The notes: generated by a model not told the origin, from the letters alone. Counted from the stretch's first letter, positions 51,423 to 60,418 are shown. The stretch is 64,000 nucleotides of DNA from Psychrobacter sp. WY6 (GCF_018448495.1 NZ_CP049902.1:1736001-1800000); one strand, 5' to 3'. Program-made: numbers and translations.

Positions 51423-52526
51423 ATGGCAGGCAATAGCATTGGACAGGTTTTTACAGTCACGACTTGTGGTGAGTCGCATGGTGCAGGTCTTATGGCAATC
51501 GTCGATGGCGTGCCGCCTGGCTTAGCCTTATCCGCAGATGATTTGCAAATCGATTTAGATCGCCGCAAACCGGGCACGTCTAAATACTCTACCCAGCGCC
51601 GTGAGTCCGATGAAGTTGAGATTATTTCTGGTGTGTTTGAGGGTAAGACGACCGGCACCTCTATTGGCCTGCTGATTCGTAATACCAATCAAAAGTCCAA
51701 AGACTATGGCGAGATTAAAGACACGTTTCGCCCCGGTCATGCCGACTATACCTATAGCATGAAATATGGCTTTCGTGATTATCGTGGCGGCGGGCGTTCC
51801 TCAGCGCGCGAGACTGCGATGCGCGTGGCGGCAGGTGCTATCGCTAAAAAATATCTACAAGAGCGCTTAGGTGTGCAAGTCCGTGGTCATGTCACCCAAA
51901 TTGGCAGTGAGTACAGCAATGTCCTAGACTCAAGCCAAATTGATTGGGACTTTGTGAATAGCAATCCGTTTTTTTGCGCCGATGCCGATGCTGTCAGTCG
52001 TTTTGAGACCTTGATAGATAGTTTACGCCGTGAAGGCACTAGCTGCGGGGCACGCCTAGAGATTATCGCTAGCGGTGTGCCAGTCGGACTTGGCGAGCCA
52101 GTATTTGATCGTTTGGATGCAGATATTGCCCATGCGATGATGAGCATCAATGCTGTTAAAGGCGTTGAGGTCGGCGACGGCATGGCAGTGGCAGGACAGT
52201 TCGGTCATAGCTCTCGTGATGAGCTGACACCAGACGGTTTTACTGCCAATCATGCTGGTGGTATTTTGGGCGGTATCTCTTCAGGGCAAGACATCCGTGT
52301 CAGTATTGCCCTGAAGCCAACCTCTAGTATTACGACGGCTGGCAAGAGTATCAATACACAAGGCGAGTCGGTTGATATGTTGACTAAAGGTCGTCATGAT
52401 CCTTGTGTAGGGGTACGTGCCACGCCTATCGCAGAAGCCATGCTGGCCATTGTTTTACTCGATCACTATTTGCGCCATCGCGGCCAAAATGCGGATGTGA
52501 AGCCGCCAGTAGCATCTATTACTTAG
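51423..52526 (+). CDS. aroC: Chorismate synthase
   Basis: Last common shikimate-pathway enzyme, EPSP to chorismate, FMN-dependent. The 367-residue frame is intact. Family signatures: [18 protein letters not shown] (signature 1), RRGRDGSKY-equivalent [57 protein letters not shown] (signature 2), and [15 protein letters not shown] with [17 protein letters not shown] near the C-terminus. An AAGGAT ribosome-binding site precedes ATG 51423. A long terminator hairpin follows. Confidence 0.97.
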   Translation: MAGNSIGQVFTVTTCGESHGAGLMAIVDGVPPGLALSADDLQIDLDRRKPGTSKYSTQRRESDEVEIISGVFEGKTTGTSIGLLIRNTNQKSKDYGEIKDTFRPGHADYTYSMKYGFRDYRGGGRSSARETAMRVAAGAIAKKYLQERLGVQVRGHVTQIGSEYSNVLDSSQIDWDFVNSNPFFCADADAVSRFETLIDSLRREGTSCGARLEIIASGVPVGLGEPVFDRLDADIAHAMMSINAVKGVEVGDGMAVAGQFGHSSRDELTPDGFTANHAGGILGGISSGQDIRVSIALKPTSSITTAGKSINTQGESVDMLTKGRHDPCVGVRATPIAEAMLAIVLLDHYLRHRGQNADVKPPVASIT

Positions 52527-52547
52527 ATTGTTTACCGTAAAATTATA

Positions 52548-52604
52548 AACCCTCTATCATTTCTAACTAGCGTTTCTAACTAGATATGATAGAGGTTTTT
52601 TTTT
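52548..52604 (+). terminator. Terminator of aroC with internal direct repeat
   Basis: CCTCTATCAT (52551-52560) pairs with ATGATAGAGG (52586-52595), followed by nine T. The loop contains two copies of TTTCTAACTAG. Confidence 0.85.
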
Positions 52605-52678
52605 GACTGATTTTTTATAAATAATTAACAAGCCAGCAATTCAGTTAATAAGATTTAATCATTAAATTGAATGAATTC

Positions 52679-52879
52679 TTAAGCTGCTACTTGATAGTGG
52701 TCAACTGCCACACATTGCTGGTGGCGAAATACCAATAGTAGTTGTTGACTGGGAATGGCTAACCAATGCCCAAAAGCGATACTATCAATCCCTTCATCTG
52801 ACAGCGCTTGTAGGCAAAAATGGCGACTACCGCCTAAACAGTTTTCTATAATTTGGTTTTGTTCAATAGCGTCTTTCAT
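52679..52879 (-). CDS. Hypothetical 66-residue protein
   Basis: Short frame with an AAGGA ribosome-binding site about 10 bases before ATG 52879, starting MKDAIEQNQIIENCLGGSRHFCLQALSDEG. No transmembrane segment or recognised motif. It contains two Cys and several His, and I recognise no family. It lies alone between aroC and the creBC-like pair. Retained because of the ribosome-binding site and the lack of a competing gene; it could be spurious. Confidence 0.5.
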   Translation of the reverse strand: MKDAIEQNQIIENCLGGSRHFCLQALSDEGIDSIAFGHWLAIPSQQLLLVFRHQQCVAVDHYQVAA

Positions 52880-53041
52880 GGTCTTTCTATCCTTAATAGG
52901 GGTTACGAATTTGAATAACGCTATCGTAAAACAAGCAGATAGAAAACCTGTGTAGGAATGATGGAAAATCCATGAACTGGCATTATTGCCAATCGAAAAT
53001 AATTTAATGAATTTGAGTAACTGTCTATTTTATCTAAGCCT

Positions 53042-54853
53042 CTATTCTTTAGTCAAAGGCAAGGTAATACTAACCATCACGCCTGAATATCGCTTAATAG
53101 CAGCGTTTTTTTCATTACTATTTTGATTACTGTCATCGCTATTTTCTTGAATATTAGTAATGGCAACATGACCGCCATGATGCTCAATAACTTGCTTCAC
53201 AAGAGTTAAGCCAAGGCCAGTGCCTTTTTTTAGGGTATTGCTAGCCATGCTAGGCTGTATCTGCGTAGTATCGAATGTTGAGTGATTCTCTACTGAAAAG
53301 TCTGATAGATGCTCTGAGGTTTTTTCAGCAGCTTGACTCTGATGCGATAAGCTAAAATAACGGTCAAACGCTTTATCAACGGCATACTCAGGGAGTAATT
53401 TACCATTATTAAAGATATCAATAGTGACAGTTTGCGCTGTGTTATGAATATGAATACTGACAATGCTATCGGCAAAATGAATGGCATTGTCCAATACATT
53501 TTGCAGCACTTGTACCAACCAAAACTGGTCAGCGAAAACGCTGGTATTTGCCAAGGCATTTGGTGATAAAGTCGCTGTTTCAGTCACCCATTTATCATTA
53601 AGATAGATGTCGATAGGCGCTAGGTGCTGCTGTTGCAATTTAGCGCTATTGTTTTTTGCAAGGGTTTGCAACAACGGTAGTAGAGGGGTCAGCTGGCGAT
53701 TCAGCTTAAAAGTCGGTTGCTCAACTTTGGCAAGTAATAGCAGCCGATCAATCAATTGCTGCATTTTGATACTTTGTTCACCAATGGACTGGATGAGCAT
53801 CTGTTGATCTTCTTTATCAAGCCCGTCGTCTTCTAGCAACTCACTACTGGCACGAATGGCGGTTAACGGACTTTTGAGCTCATGGGTCAGGGTATGAACA
53901 TAGTCAGTAACATAGGCGCGATTTTCCAATCGATGTTTCATAGACTCAATGGTATCCGTTAGGCTATTAAGTTCATGACCTAAGTAAAAATAGGGCTTTT
54001 TGGTGTCTTCTGCCAGTGCACTGGTATATTGGGTCACCAAACTGATGCTTTGCTTGAGCCACCATGCGACCAGTCCTGCTAATATAAGGGCAGCAATACT
54101 CATGAGCAGTGCTGTGATAAGCATGCGATTGCGCGTATCGTCCAAATAAGGCAACACGCTAGCGACAGGTTTGCCAACGCTGATGATACCAATCAAGTTG
54201 CCAGTTTCATCCTTTATCGGCTGTGCCACATACATCACCGTACCATCTCGCTGATTATGATCTAGCGTTGTACTTCTCGCGCCATATTGACCATTTAACG
54301 TTAGATAGACATCATTCCAGCGGCTGTAATCTTGTCCTTCATCATTGTCAGGTTCGGGTAGTGAGTCGTATATGACAACGCCTTTATCATCGGTGACATA
54401 TATCCGAAAGCTGCTAGGGCTTTTATTTTTATATTCTGGATCTGTTGTTTTACTTATCGTGGGCGTGCCGATAAATGCCGCATCGAGTTTCGTTTGATAC
54501 TGCTCATCGTATAGCTGTCCTGAAGATAGCGGCATCTGCAAACTTGCTGCCAGCAATTTGCTGGTATCTAACAACGTATCTTCGATCACTTGCTGCGCCG
54601 TCGGTTTGACATAACCAAACAGCTGAGTAAATGCGACCACACCGCAGATAATCAGCACTAACGCCAACGCGAGCCAAATCCTAAAAAATATACTTAAATT
54701 CAGCAGTCGTTTTGGTTTAGTCGTTTGCTGCGCGGTGCCGATAGGATGCAGTTTTGCATACCAATTGCTTTGGCTGGCATGCGCGCTGTTATCAGCCTTA
54801 TTAATATGAGTATTAGGATGGCTGTTAGCACTATCGTTGGTTTTATGATTCAT
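53042..54853 (-). CDS. creC: Sensor histidine kinase, CreC-like
   Basis: Membrane sensor of a two-component system. One N-terminal helix (FFRIWLALALVLIICGVVAF) and a second near residue 235 (LLMSIAALILAGLVAWW) flank a periplasmic CreC-type sensing domain (FRIYVTDDKGVVIYDS, WNDVYLTLNGQYGARST, GTVMYVAQPI). Then come a HAMP-like segment, HisKA with phospho-His in HTLTHELKSPLTAIRASSELL, and an HATPase domain (NVLDNAIHFA, GTGLGLTLVKQVIEHHGG). The kinase catalytic part contains a polar insert of about 50 residues before GTGLGL. It lies 69 bases downstream of its regulator. CreC naming rests on recalled sensor-domain similarity; the stimulus is unknown. Confidence 0.82.
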   Translation of the reverse strand: MNHKTNDSANSHPNTHINKADNSAHASQSNWYAKLHPIGTAQQTTKPKRLLNLSIFFRIWLALALVLIICGVVAFTQLFGYVKPTAQQVIEDTLLDTSKLLAASLQMPLSSGQLYDEQYQTKLDAAFIGTPTISKTTDPEYKNKSPSSFRIYVTDDKGVVIYDSLPEPDNDEGQDYSRWNDVYLTLNGQYGARSTTLDHNQRDGTVMYVAQPIKDETGNLIGIISVGKPVASVLPYLDDTRNRMLITALLMSIAALILAGLVAWWLKQSISLVTQYTSALAEDTKKPYFYLGHELNSLTDTIESMKHRLENRAYVTDYVHTLTHELKSPLTAIRASSELLEDDGLDKEDQQMLIQSIGEQSIKMQQLIDRLLLLAKVEQPTFKLNRQLTPLLPLLQTLAKNNSAKLQQQHLAPIDIYLNDKWVTETATLSPNALANTSVFADQFWLVQVLQNVLDNAIHFADSIVSIHIHNTAQTVTIDIFNNGKLLPEYAVDKAFDRYFSLSHQSQAAEKTSEHLSDFSVENHSTFDTTQIQPSMASNTLKKGTGLGLTLVKQVIEHHGGHVAITNIQENSDDSNQNSNEKNAAIKRYSGVMVSITLPLTKE

Positions 54854-54922
54854 ATTTTTAGGTGTATTATTTGACGTTATAGAAGGTCGGTTTTAATCAA
54901 AATATGGCTATGGGTAGTGCAG

Positions 54923-55714
54923 CTAGGCGGGACACAAGGCGTAACCCAAGCCGCGATGGGTATGGATAACATCAATGCTGGCATCGACGGTCGCTAGTTG
55001 CTTACGAATGGACTTGATATGACTGTCTATAGTTCTCGCCAAGCGATGATCAGGGTAATCGCTCACCGCGCTCAGCAGTTGCTCACGGCTAAAGACTTGA
55101 TTGGGCGCTTTTAACAGGGTCAATAAGATTTTGCGTTCGGTGTTACTCAGCTCAAGCTTCTGCTCTTGCCACATTAACGAATAATTAAGTGGTTGGTAGT
55201 GCCAGATGCCAGACTGACATTCAAACGTTAAGGCTTGCCCCGACATATTGCTAGAAGAATTGTCATTAACGGTATTATCTGCTGCTGTTGTATGATTAGT
55301 AGACTGGGACAATAATTGCTCACGTCGCCAAATGGCTTTTAGGCGAGCAACCAACTCGCGCGGGCTAAATGGCTTGGCACAATAGTCATCGCCGCCCATT
55401 TCCAAACCCAAAATACGATCGACCTCATCGCTACGAGCCGTCAAGAAGATGATAGGAATGTCCTTTAAGCCAGCAATATCAGGGGTGTGGCGTATTTGTT
55501 GACAGAGACTGAGACCATCACCATCTGGCAGCCCAACATCCAAAATAATTGCCGATAGATCTTGCGCTTCAGCACTATTATGTAAATTGCGCAGAAAAGG
55601 CAACACGCTACTGGCGTTATCAAGCCAAGTGATTTGCCAGCCTTCACGCTTGCAAGTGACTTTCAGTGACATCGCGATAGCAGGATCGTCTTCTACCAAT
55701 AAAATATGGGTCAT
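54923..55714 (-). CDS. creB: OmpR-family response regulator, CreB-like
   Basis: Receiver plus winged-helix DNA-binding regulator, partner of the kinase downstream. Acidic pocket in LLVEDDPAIA, phospho-acceptor Asp59 (IILDVGLPDGDG), FLTARSDEVDRILGLEMGGDDYCAKPFSPRELVARL, and a C-terminal winged helix (LSNTERKILLTLLKAPNQVFSREQLLSAV ... TIDSHIKSIRKQL ... HTHRGLGYAL). A linker of about 30 polar residues (QSTNHTTAADNTVNDNSSSN) is longer than usual. It is the promoter-proximal gene of the pair. It could be another OmpR-type regulator if the CreC assignment is wrong. Confidence 0.85.
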   Translation of the reverse strand: MTHILLVEDDPAIAMSLKVTCKREGWQITWLDNASSVLPFLRNLHNSAEAQDLSAIILDVGLPDGDGLSLCQQIRHTPDIAGLKDIPIIFLTARSDEVDRILGLEMGGDDYCAKPFSPRELVARLKAIWRREQLLSQSTNHTTAADNTVNDNSSSNMSGQALTFECQSGIWHYQPLNYSLMWQEQKLELSNTERKILLTLLKAPNQVFSREQLLSAVSDYPDHRLARTIDSHIKSIRKQLATVDASIDVIHTHRGLGYALCPA

Positions 55715-56072
55715 AAGCTCTATATCGCTATAAAGAAAAACTGTTTAAGATAAAGGGGTTATTAATATCTAATGAGATAGGAACATTGAAAAATGAGTGT
55801 AGGGCATCATACAGTAGCTAGAGTCAGTAGCTATGTTAATAAATTTATCGTAGCACAAAAGTCGCACTCGCTTTTGCTATCAGGCCTTAAAAGATGTGAA
55901 AAGTTGATGGAAATTGGCATTATTAGCGAAGATTTTTTGACTGGCGGTTTTGATGAAAGGCTGTAAAATAATCAGTATTATTATAAAAAATATTGAAATA
56001 TAGTGCGAATATCAGTTTTACTAAAAATAAGTTTGATGTACCTACCATTTTTATTTAAAGGAATTTAAAAAT
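55715..56072. other. 358-base gap between the response regulator and the esterase
   Basis: AT-rich divergent promoter region. I see no reading frame, terminator or repeat of note. An AAAGGAATTT ribosome-binding site for the esterase lies at its right end. Confidence 0.4.
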
Positions 56073-56744
56073 ATGAGTGACTATTTAGATGCGGTCATCG
56101 TTGAGCATAATCCAACGCAAAAAAAGATAGATAGAGCCGTTATTTGGCTACATGGTTTGGGCGCGAGTGGTCATGATTTTGAGCCAGTGGTACCACAGCT
56201 AGGTTTAGCGGATAATATGGCAGTGCGTTTTATTTTCCCGCATGCACCAAAGCGCCCAGTGACGGTGAATGGTGGTATGGTAATGCCAGCATGGTACGAC
56301 ATCTTAGAGATGAGCCTAGAGCGTAAAGTCGATGTCGCTCAGATTGAAGAGTCTGCGCAGCAAATCCGTGATTTGATCAGCCGTGAGATAGAGGGTGGCG
56401 TTAAGCCTGAACACATTGTGATCGCAGGATTTTCGCAAGGTGGGGCAGTGGCATATCATGTGGCACTTGGCTACCCGCAGCGTTTAGCTGGCTTGATGAC
56501 ACTCTCTACTTATCTAGCGACTAATGATAATATTAGCTATAGCGCTGCTAATAAAGATATGCCAATATTGATTGAGCATGGTACGCATGATCCAGTTGTT
56601 CCTGTAATTTTGGGCGAGCAGGCGCAGCAGTTATTATCCGCTAAAGGCTATAATGTTGCTTATCATACTTATCCGATGGCACATCAAGTTTGCATGCCGC
56701 AGATTCAAAATATTGGTAAGTGGTTCAATAAAGTACTGGCTTAG
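56073..56744 (+). CDS. Carboxylesterase / phospholipase-like alpha/beta hydrolase
   Basis: Cytosolic serine hydrolase of the carboxylesterase-2 (EstB/acyl-protein thioesterase-like) family. N-terminal VIWLHGLGASGHDFEPVVPQL forms the oxyanion hole; nucleophile Ser near 121 in IAGFSQGGAVAYHVAL; catalytic Asp near 176 in HGTHDPVVPV; His near 208 in PMAHQVCMPQI. The 223-residue length is typical. The natural substrate is not predictable. It is monocistronic, upstream of the tmRNA gene. Confidence 0.9.
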   Translation: MSDYLDAVIVEHNPTQKKIDRAVIWLHGLGASGHDFEPVVPQLGLADNMAVRFIFPHAPKRPVTVNGGMVMPAWYDILEMSLERKVDVAQIEESAQQIRDLISREIEGGVKPEHIVIAGFSQGGAVAYHVALGYPQRLAGLMTLSTYLATNDNISYSAANKDMPILIEHGTHDPVVPVILGEQAQQLLSAKGYNVAYHTYPMAHQVCMPQIQNIGKWFNKVLA

Positions 56745-56791
56745 AGCGCGCAGCTGTAACGTAACGTAATGTAATATAGATATTATATATG

Positions 56792-56821
56792 TTGAAAGTC
56801 GACCTATAAGTCCTATATAAT
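56792..56821 (+). promoter_or_regulatory. Promoter of ssrA
   Basis: TTGAAA (-35), 18-base spacer and TATAAT (-10), ending 13 bases before the mature 5' end. It gives a short precursor leader. Confidence 0.7.
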
Positions 56822-56834
56822 TGATGACCTTATT

Positions 56835-57212
56835 GGGGATGTTCTGGCTTCGACGCTGGTAATGAAACTCAATGATGCATGTCGAGAGTATATGTCCTCT
56901 CGTTAATCAAACATATATTGTTATAGTCGCAAACGACGAAAATTACGCTCTAGCAGCTTAAACCCTGTTTACATGGTTTAAACCTGTTTACTTAGTTGCT
57001 GATCACCTACAGTTGGTCAACTAAGTTGAAGCGTCCGCATGTAGGCTCGCCACAAGTGATTGTCTCAATCGCTTGGGTTCAAAAGTAGAGAATCGTCCAA
57101 TCCATCCTGACTGTCGGATCGGTGCGGATTAAATCTAAAGACAGAAACTAAACATGTAGATTCATGAGCGTAATGCTGGCGGACGCGGGTTCAACTCCCG
57201 CCATCTCCACCA
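56835..57212 (+). ncRNA. ssrA: Transfer-messenger RNA (tmRNA)
   Basis: Rescues stalled ribosomes and tags the truncated products. The 5' end GGGGATGTTCTGGCTTCGACG and the 3' end GGTTCAACTCCCGCCATCTCCACCA form the tRNA-like domain; the T-arm GGGTTCAACTCCC is intact and CCA is encoded. The tag reading frame (56929-56961) gives ANDENYALAA and a stop, typical of Moraxellaceae. Length 378 bases. The 3' end is the likely integration site of the neighbouring prophage, which would leave the gene functional by supplying an identical 3' sequence. Confidence 0.96.
57195..57212. other. Putative prophage attachment core at the 3' end of ssrA
   Basis: The prophage integrase reads toward the tmRNA 3' end, a common target of tyrosine integrases. 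The att core probably lies within the terminal T-arm/acceptor sequence. The second copy (attR) is outside the window, so exact ends are inferred only. Confidence 0.5.
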
Positions 57213-57226
57213 AATATATCAAATAA

Positions 57227-57255
57227 AGTCAGTCACTTAGGTGGCTGGCTTTTTT
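57227..57255 (+). terminator. Intrinsic terminator after ssrA
   Basis: A 10-bp stem AGTCAGTCAC / GTGGCTGGCT (two G-U pairs) with loop TTAG, then six T. Confidence 0.82.
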
Positions 57256-57283
57256 CTTGACATGATTTTGACATGATTGGTTT

Positions 57284-57601
57284 TTATATGTCATAAAATT
57301 TAAAGCCAGGGGTATATCTTGGTATGCAATATTCATCATTTTGTAGCAGGTCAAGTTCTATCGTTTCACGTTGTATCTCCATATTTATCCTATACGGTTG
57401 GCCTAGGTGATGCTCTACTGTAATTGGTAGCCCCTGCCAGATTTGGCAGATAGTAGAGTGGTTACATCTAAAATAAGCGCGCTTTTCTAGCTCTCTATAC
57501 AATTCTAAAGAAACATCTACACTTAAAGTAGCTTTAAGCCCAGAGCTTAGTAAGCGCAAAACCTCTGCTTCTAGCTTATCGATAATTTCTTGTACTTCCA
57601 C
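57284..57601 (-). CDS. Hypothetical phage protein downstream of the integrase
   Basis: 105 residues, start MEVQEIIDKLEAEVLRLLSSGLKATLSVDVSLELYRELEKRAYFRC. Mixed alpha/beta composition with no transmembrane segment and no family recognised. It starts 10 bases after the integrase stop on the same strand, so it is the last gene of the leftward early operon and adjoins the attachment site. The frame shows no sign of breakage. Confidence 0.68.
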   Translation of the reverse strand: MEVQEIIDKLEAEVLRLLSSGLKATLSVDVSLELYRELEKRAYFRCNHSTICQIWQGLPITVEHHLGQPYRINMEIQRETIELDLLQNDEYCIPRYTPGFKFYDI

Positions 57602-57611
57602 AACACACTCC

Positions 57612-58768
57612 TCACTCTATATTTAACTTCGATATCTCAAGTTTGTTCTGATCACCATGCAGCCAACGTCCATATCGCTTAATTAGCATCTGCAAGCTAT
57701 GGCCCAATTGGTTGGCAACGAATACCGGATTCACATCTGACATTAATAACATTGTGGCATAGGTGTGCCTAGCATTATATGCTGGGCGATGTCTCACCCT
57801 CGTAGATTGCATTGCTTCAATCAAGCGCATTCGGGCAGGCTTTTCATTGTAGAACGGCTCATTCGTTTCTGGACATATCATCACATAGTCATCACTCAGC
57901 TTCATAGCGTCCAGTGCTTCAAATGCACGCTTCGAGCGGTCATTCAAATATACTTCACGTGCTGTATGAGTTTTAGTGACTTGTTTCTCAACGCCGCGCA
58001 CACGGCTTTTATTGATGATCACTGAGCCGTTGAACCAGTCAATATCTTTCCATCTTAGAGCATTCAGCTCACTAGGACGACACCCTGTCCAAAAGGCCAC
58101 TTCAAAATACCAATAATAAAAATGGTCTTTATCTGTCAAATTCTTATCTAACCAATTTAGTAATGCATTCATTTCAGCGCGGGTAAATGGGTCGGGTAGT
58201 CCTGACTGTACTTTTTTATTCTTAATCATGGCCATGGGGTTTTCTGCAGGCGTGATTAATCGCAGCTCAATGGCTTTATCAAAGACACCGCGTAGTGGTA
58301 CCAGGCAATTATTAAAGGTCTTGTCAGATTTAAAGTTAATGTCAGATATGATGTCACGTATTAGATCAGAGACGTTATTTCGTGAATGGGTATCAGTGCC
58401 ATTTCAGGCATCCAGTGCTTGTTCAATGCACTCACGTAGTCTTTTTTGGAGTCAGTATTGGCTTCACAGTGCTTCAGATACTTTTGGGCGATTTCTTGGA
58501 ATAGGGCGCCATCACCGACGATAACGCTATCATCATTAACCATTTCGCCTTTAGCGCTGGCGAGGTCTGCTTCTGTGAGCACACCCCATTCAGCCTTTGT
58601 GATTAGGTCGCGTCTAATTTTAGCAGCTGCCTTGATGCCTTCCGCAGTGACTGGGTGCGGGAGCGTGACGTGATAGGACTTACCGTCTCGTCTAAAGTAG
58701 ATCTGGATACGCCCCGATCTAAGCCGGACGCCCTCCGGTAACGTTGCTCTGCTTGCTGAGTCATCCAT
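57612..58768 (-). pseudogene. int: Phage tyrosine integrase, frameshifted by one base
   Basis: Site-specific recombinase for integration at ssrA. N-terminal arm-binding region LPEGVRLRSGRIQIYFRRDGKSYHVTL and SAM-like core-binding domain (FQEIAQKYLKHCEANTDSKKDY). A missing A near 58368 makes the frame end at HEITSLI; corrected it continues INVSDLIRDIISDINFKSDKTFNNCLVPLRGVFDKAIELRLI. The catalytic domain has Arg in TGCRPSELNALRW, RH in YNARHTYATMLL, GH in NQLGHSLQMLIKRYGRW and the nucleophile Tyr near the end. Corrected length is 385 residues, normal for the family. Confidence 0.9.
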
Positions 58769-58977
58769 TTATTATATCCTCTCATTGAGTAATACAGATT
58801 ACCAGCTTCCTTCATCCAAACAACGTTTTCTGGCCACTCTCGCTTACGGTGAGTAAGCTTTTGCTCGTCGATACCAGTTAGCGCGGCAAACTGCTTGGCG
58901 TCCACCCAATCAAGCGGCGTTAGACCCATTTGGTGGAGTAGGTCGATTATGGCTTGAGATTCATTTGGCATCTTCAC
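58603..58977 (-). CDS. Excisionase-like DNA-binding protein
   Basis: Winged-helix excisionase-type pattern: PLDWVDAKQFAALTGIDEQKLTHRKREWPENVVWMKEAGNLYYSMRGYNKWMTQQAEQ resembles phage Xis proteins (DNA-binding helix, then a hairpin with an aromatic 'wing'). After about residue 76 the frame runs 166 bases into the integrase gene and the sequence becomes low quality (RSRTQSLRKASRQ). The real end may be earlier and hidden by a sequence error near 58750. Position directly upstream of int supports excisionase. Family call moderate. Confidence 0.6.
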   Translation of the reverse strand: MKMPNESQAIIDLLHQMGLTPLDWVDAKQFAALTGIDEQKLTHRKREWPENVVWMKEAGNLYYSMRGYNKWMTQQAEQRYRRASGLDRGVSRSTLDETVSPITSRSRTQSLRKASRQLLKLDAT

Positions 58978-59170
58978 TCTCCTTTAGTTTATCTAGCTCT
59001 TTAACCAAGTCGTCGCGGCTATCTAGAGCAGATGCATAAATCAGGTTTCCACCGCGCCACATATCAGCATTCGTCATCAAACTTGCAATCCGTTGGTATC
59101 TGGGATCGTCTTTGTCGTCAAAATGAACTGCGAATATGCAATTAACCTCCTGTTTTTTACTCACAATCAC
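58961..59170 (-). CDS. Hypothetical small phage protein
   Basis: 69 residues (MIVSKKQEVNCIFAVHFDDKDDPRYQRIASLMTNADMWRGGNLIYASALDSRDDLVKELDKLKESEDAK), acidic C-terminus. The stop overlaps the excisionase-like start, as is usual in compact phage operons. An AGGAG-like ribosome-binding site precedes the start. No family recognised. Confidence 0.62.
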   Translation of the reverse strand: MIVSKKQEVNCIFAVHFDDKDDPRYQRIASLMTNADMWRGGNLIYASALDSRDDLVKELDKLKESEDAK

Positions 59171-59175
59171 TCTCC

Positions 59176-60024
59176 TTATGCAGTAACGGGATTTGGCTCA
59201 ACAGCGTCAATGAAATGCACAAAACGCCAAATTTTGCCTGTTGAGTCCATATAGCCATCGTCGTCATAATCAACAATAACTTTTCGATTTATAGCAAATT
59301 CACCAAAGCCTTTGGCGTCATCTGGAGATTTATTGCTGACGCTGCATATCGCTCCAAAACCTTCGTCAATCCATTGCTGAGTTTCATTTTTTGGGATTGG
59401 GTATTCATCAAGCAAAACGGCATGATGCTCTTCATCTGTAGTGCCTGCAGACCGGCAACTGGTCACGATATACATAAGATTTTTGTTGCCGTTGAATGTA
59501 AATATATTAGTAATTGCATTCACTGGTTTTGAGCTATAAAGACGTATTGGCACATCTTTGATTTTGTAATGCTTTCCGACTGTTTTACCTATCTTGCTTA
59601 AGCTTTTTAAGTAGCTGGCATTGATCAATATATTTTCATCTTTCTCTGACTTCATGTTGTCAACGTAGCCTGAAACCGCACGCTTAACGTCTGGGTACTT
59701 ACCATCAATCAAACCTTTAAATGCTCTGAAGTCTTCATCTTTAGCGCAAACAAGGTCACCAGTTGAGGCTTCCAAGTGAATATAGTATTTAGTTTTGATG
59801 GCATCTTTAATAGCACGACGATTAATAATGTAAGAGAAATCTTTACCTTGATAGTCTTCACTCACAATCCAGCGCAGTAGCTGACGACCATCAGTAGAGT
59901 AGGCCAATACCTTGTTTTCGCCACCGACGAAGCACACGCCTTCCAAGTAATACCTAACATCCGATTTGGCGGCTGCGCATAACATAGCTTTTAAATAAGC
60001 TCTTTTTAATTCGATTAGGTCCAC
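59176..60024 (-). CDS. Phage sliding-clamp-like protein (DnaN-like fold)
   Basis: Resembles phage proteins related to the DNA polymerase III beta clamp: LKRAYLKAMLCAAAKSDVRYYLEGVCFV ... VLAYSTDGRQLLRW matches the clamp-domain start and the 'atDghrL' strand; FKGLIDGKYPDVKRAVSG matches the 'idGrFPdyrrvvP' linker; ILINASYLKSLSKIGK matches the 'fn..yL..l' helix. About 282 residues, fewer than the 366 of bacterial DnaN, suggesting two clamp domains. GTG 60024 is chosen because AAGGA lies seven bases before it; an ATG at 60057 lies inside the upstream tandem repeat. Clamp or decoy function is inferred. Confidence 0.62.
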   Translation of the reverse strand: MDLIELKRAYLKAMLCAAAKSDVRYYLEGVCFVGGENKVLAYSTDGRQLLRWIVSEDYQGKDFSYIINRRAIKDAIKTKYYIHLEASTGDLVCAKDEDFRAFKGLIDGKYPDVKRAVSGYVDNMKSEKDENILINASYLKSLSKIGKTVGKHYKIKDVPIRLYSSKPVNAITNIFTFNGNKNLMYIVTSCRSAGTTDEEHHAVLLDEYPIPKNETQQWIDEGFGAICSVSNKSPDDAKGFGEFAINRKVIVDYDDDGYMDSTGKIWRFVHFIDAVEPNPVTA

Positions 60025-60040
60025 GGTATATTCCTTTTTG

Positions 60041-60090
60041 CGTTCATTTACGTTCATTTACGTTCATTTACGTTCATTTACGTTCATTTG
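60041..60090. repeat. Five tandem 10-bp units containing overlapping start and stop codons
   Basis: Four perfect CGTTCATTTA units and one CGTTCATTTG. On the minus strand the unit is TAAATGAACG, which carries TAA, ATG and TGA in overlapping frames. The array spans the end of the upstream gene (stop at 60074) and the leader of the clamp-like gene. Confidence 0.93.
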
Positions 60091-60418
60091 CGTTCTGCAC
60101 ACTGCACTGATAGTTATCAGCGATACATAGCGATTTGCCGTATCTAGCGATGACACCATCAATGACTGACACCCAATAGCCCGCTTTGTCTAGCACTGGC
60201 CTACGCTCGAAGTATGCAACAGCGCCACTCTTATCGATTGCACGCCATGCCATATCAGGATATTCCCAGCGCACTTCTTTGATGGACTTAGGTACTTGGA
60301 TACCACTTCTTGACGATGGAGGCTCTACAAACATATCTGGCTGAATACTGCCAAACCGAGCCTCAAAGTATTGAATCAAGTCTTCAGGATCGGCATTTAA
60401 GTCAACCGGCTCAGCCAA
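60074..60418 (-). CDS. Hypothetical phage protein
   Basis: 114 residues beginning (TTG) MAEPVDLNADPEDLIQYFEARFGSIQPDMFVEPPSS and continuing KEVRWEYPDMAWRAIDKSGAVAYFERRPVLDKAGYWVSVIDGVIARYG. The pattern of a Trp/Tyr-rich middle looks like a real protein. The start overlaps the previous gene's stop, consistent with coupling. No better ATG exists because a TAA lies eight codons upstream; a hidden frame error is possible. Its stop falls inside the 10-bp repeat array. No family recognised. Confidence 0.6.
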   Translation of the reverse strand: MAEPVDLNADPEDLIQYFEARFGSIQPDMFVEPPSSRSGIQVPKSIKEVRWEYPDMAWRAIDKSGAVAYFERRPVLDKAGYWVSVIDGVIARYGKSLCIADNYQCSVQNANERK

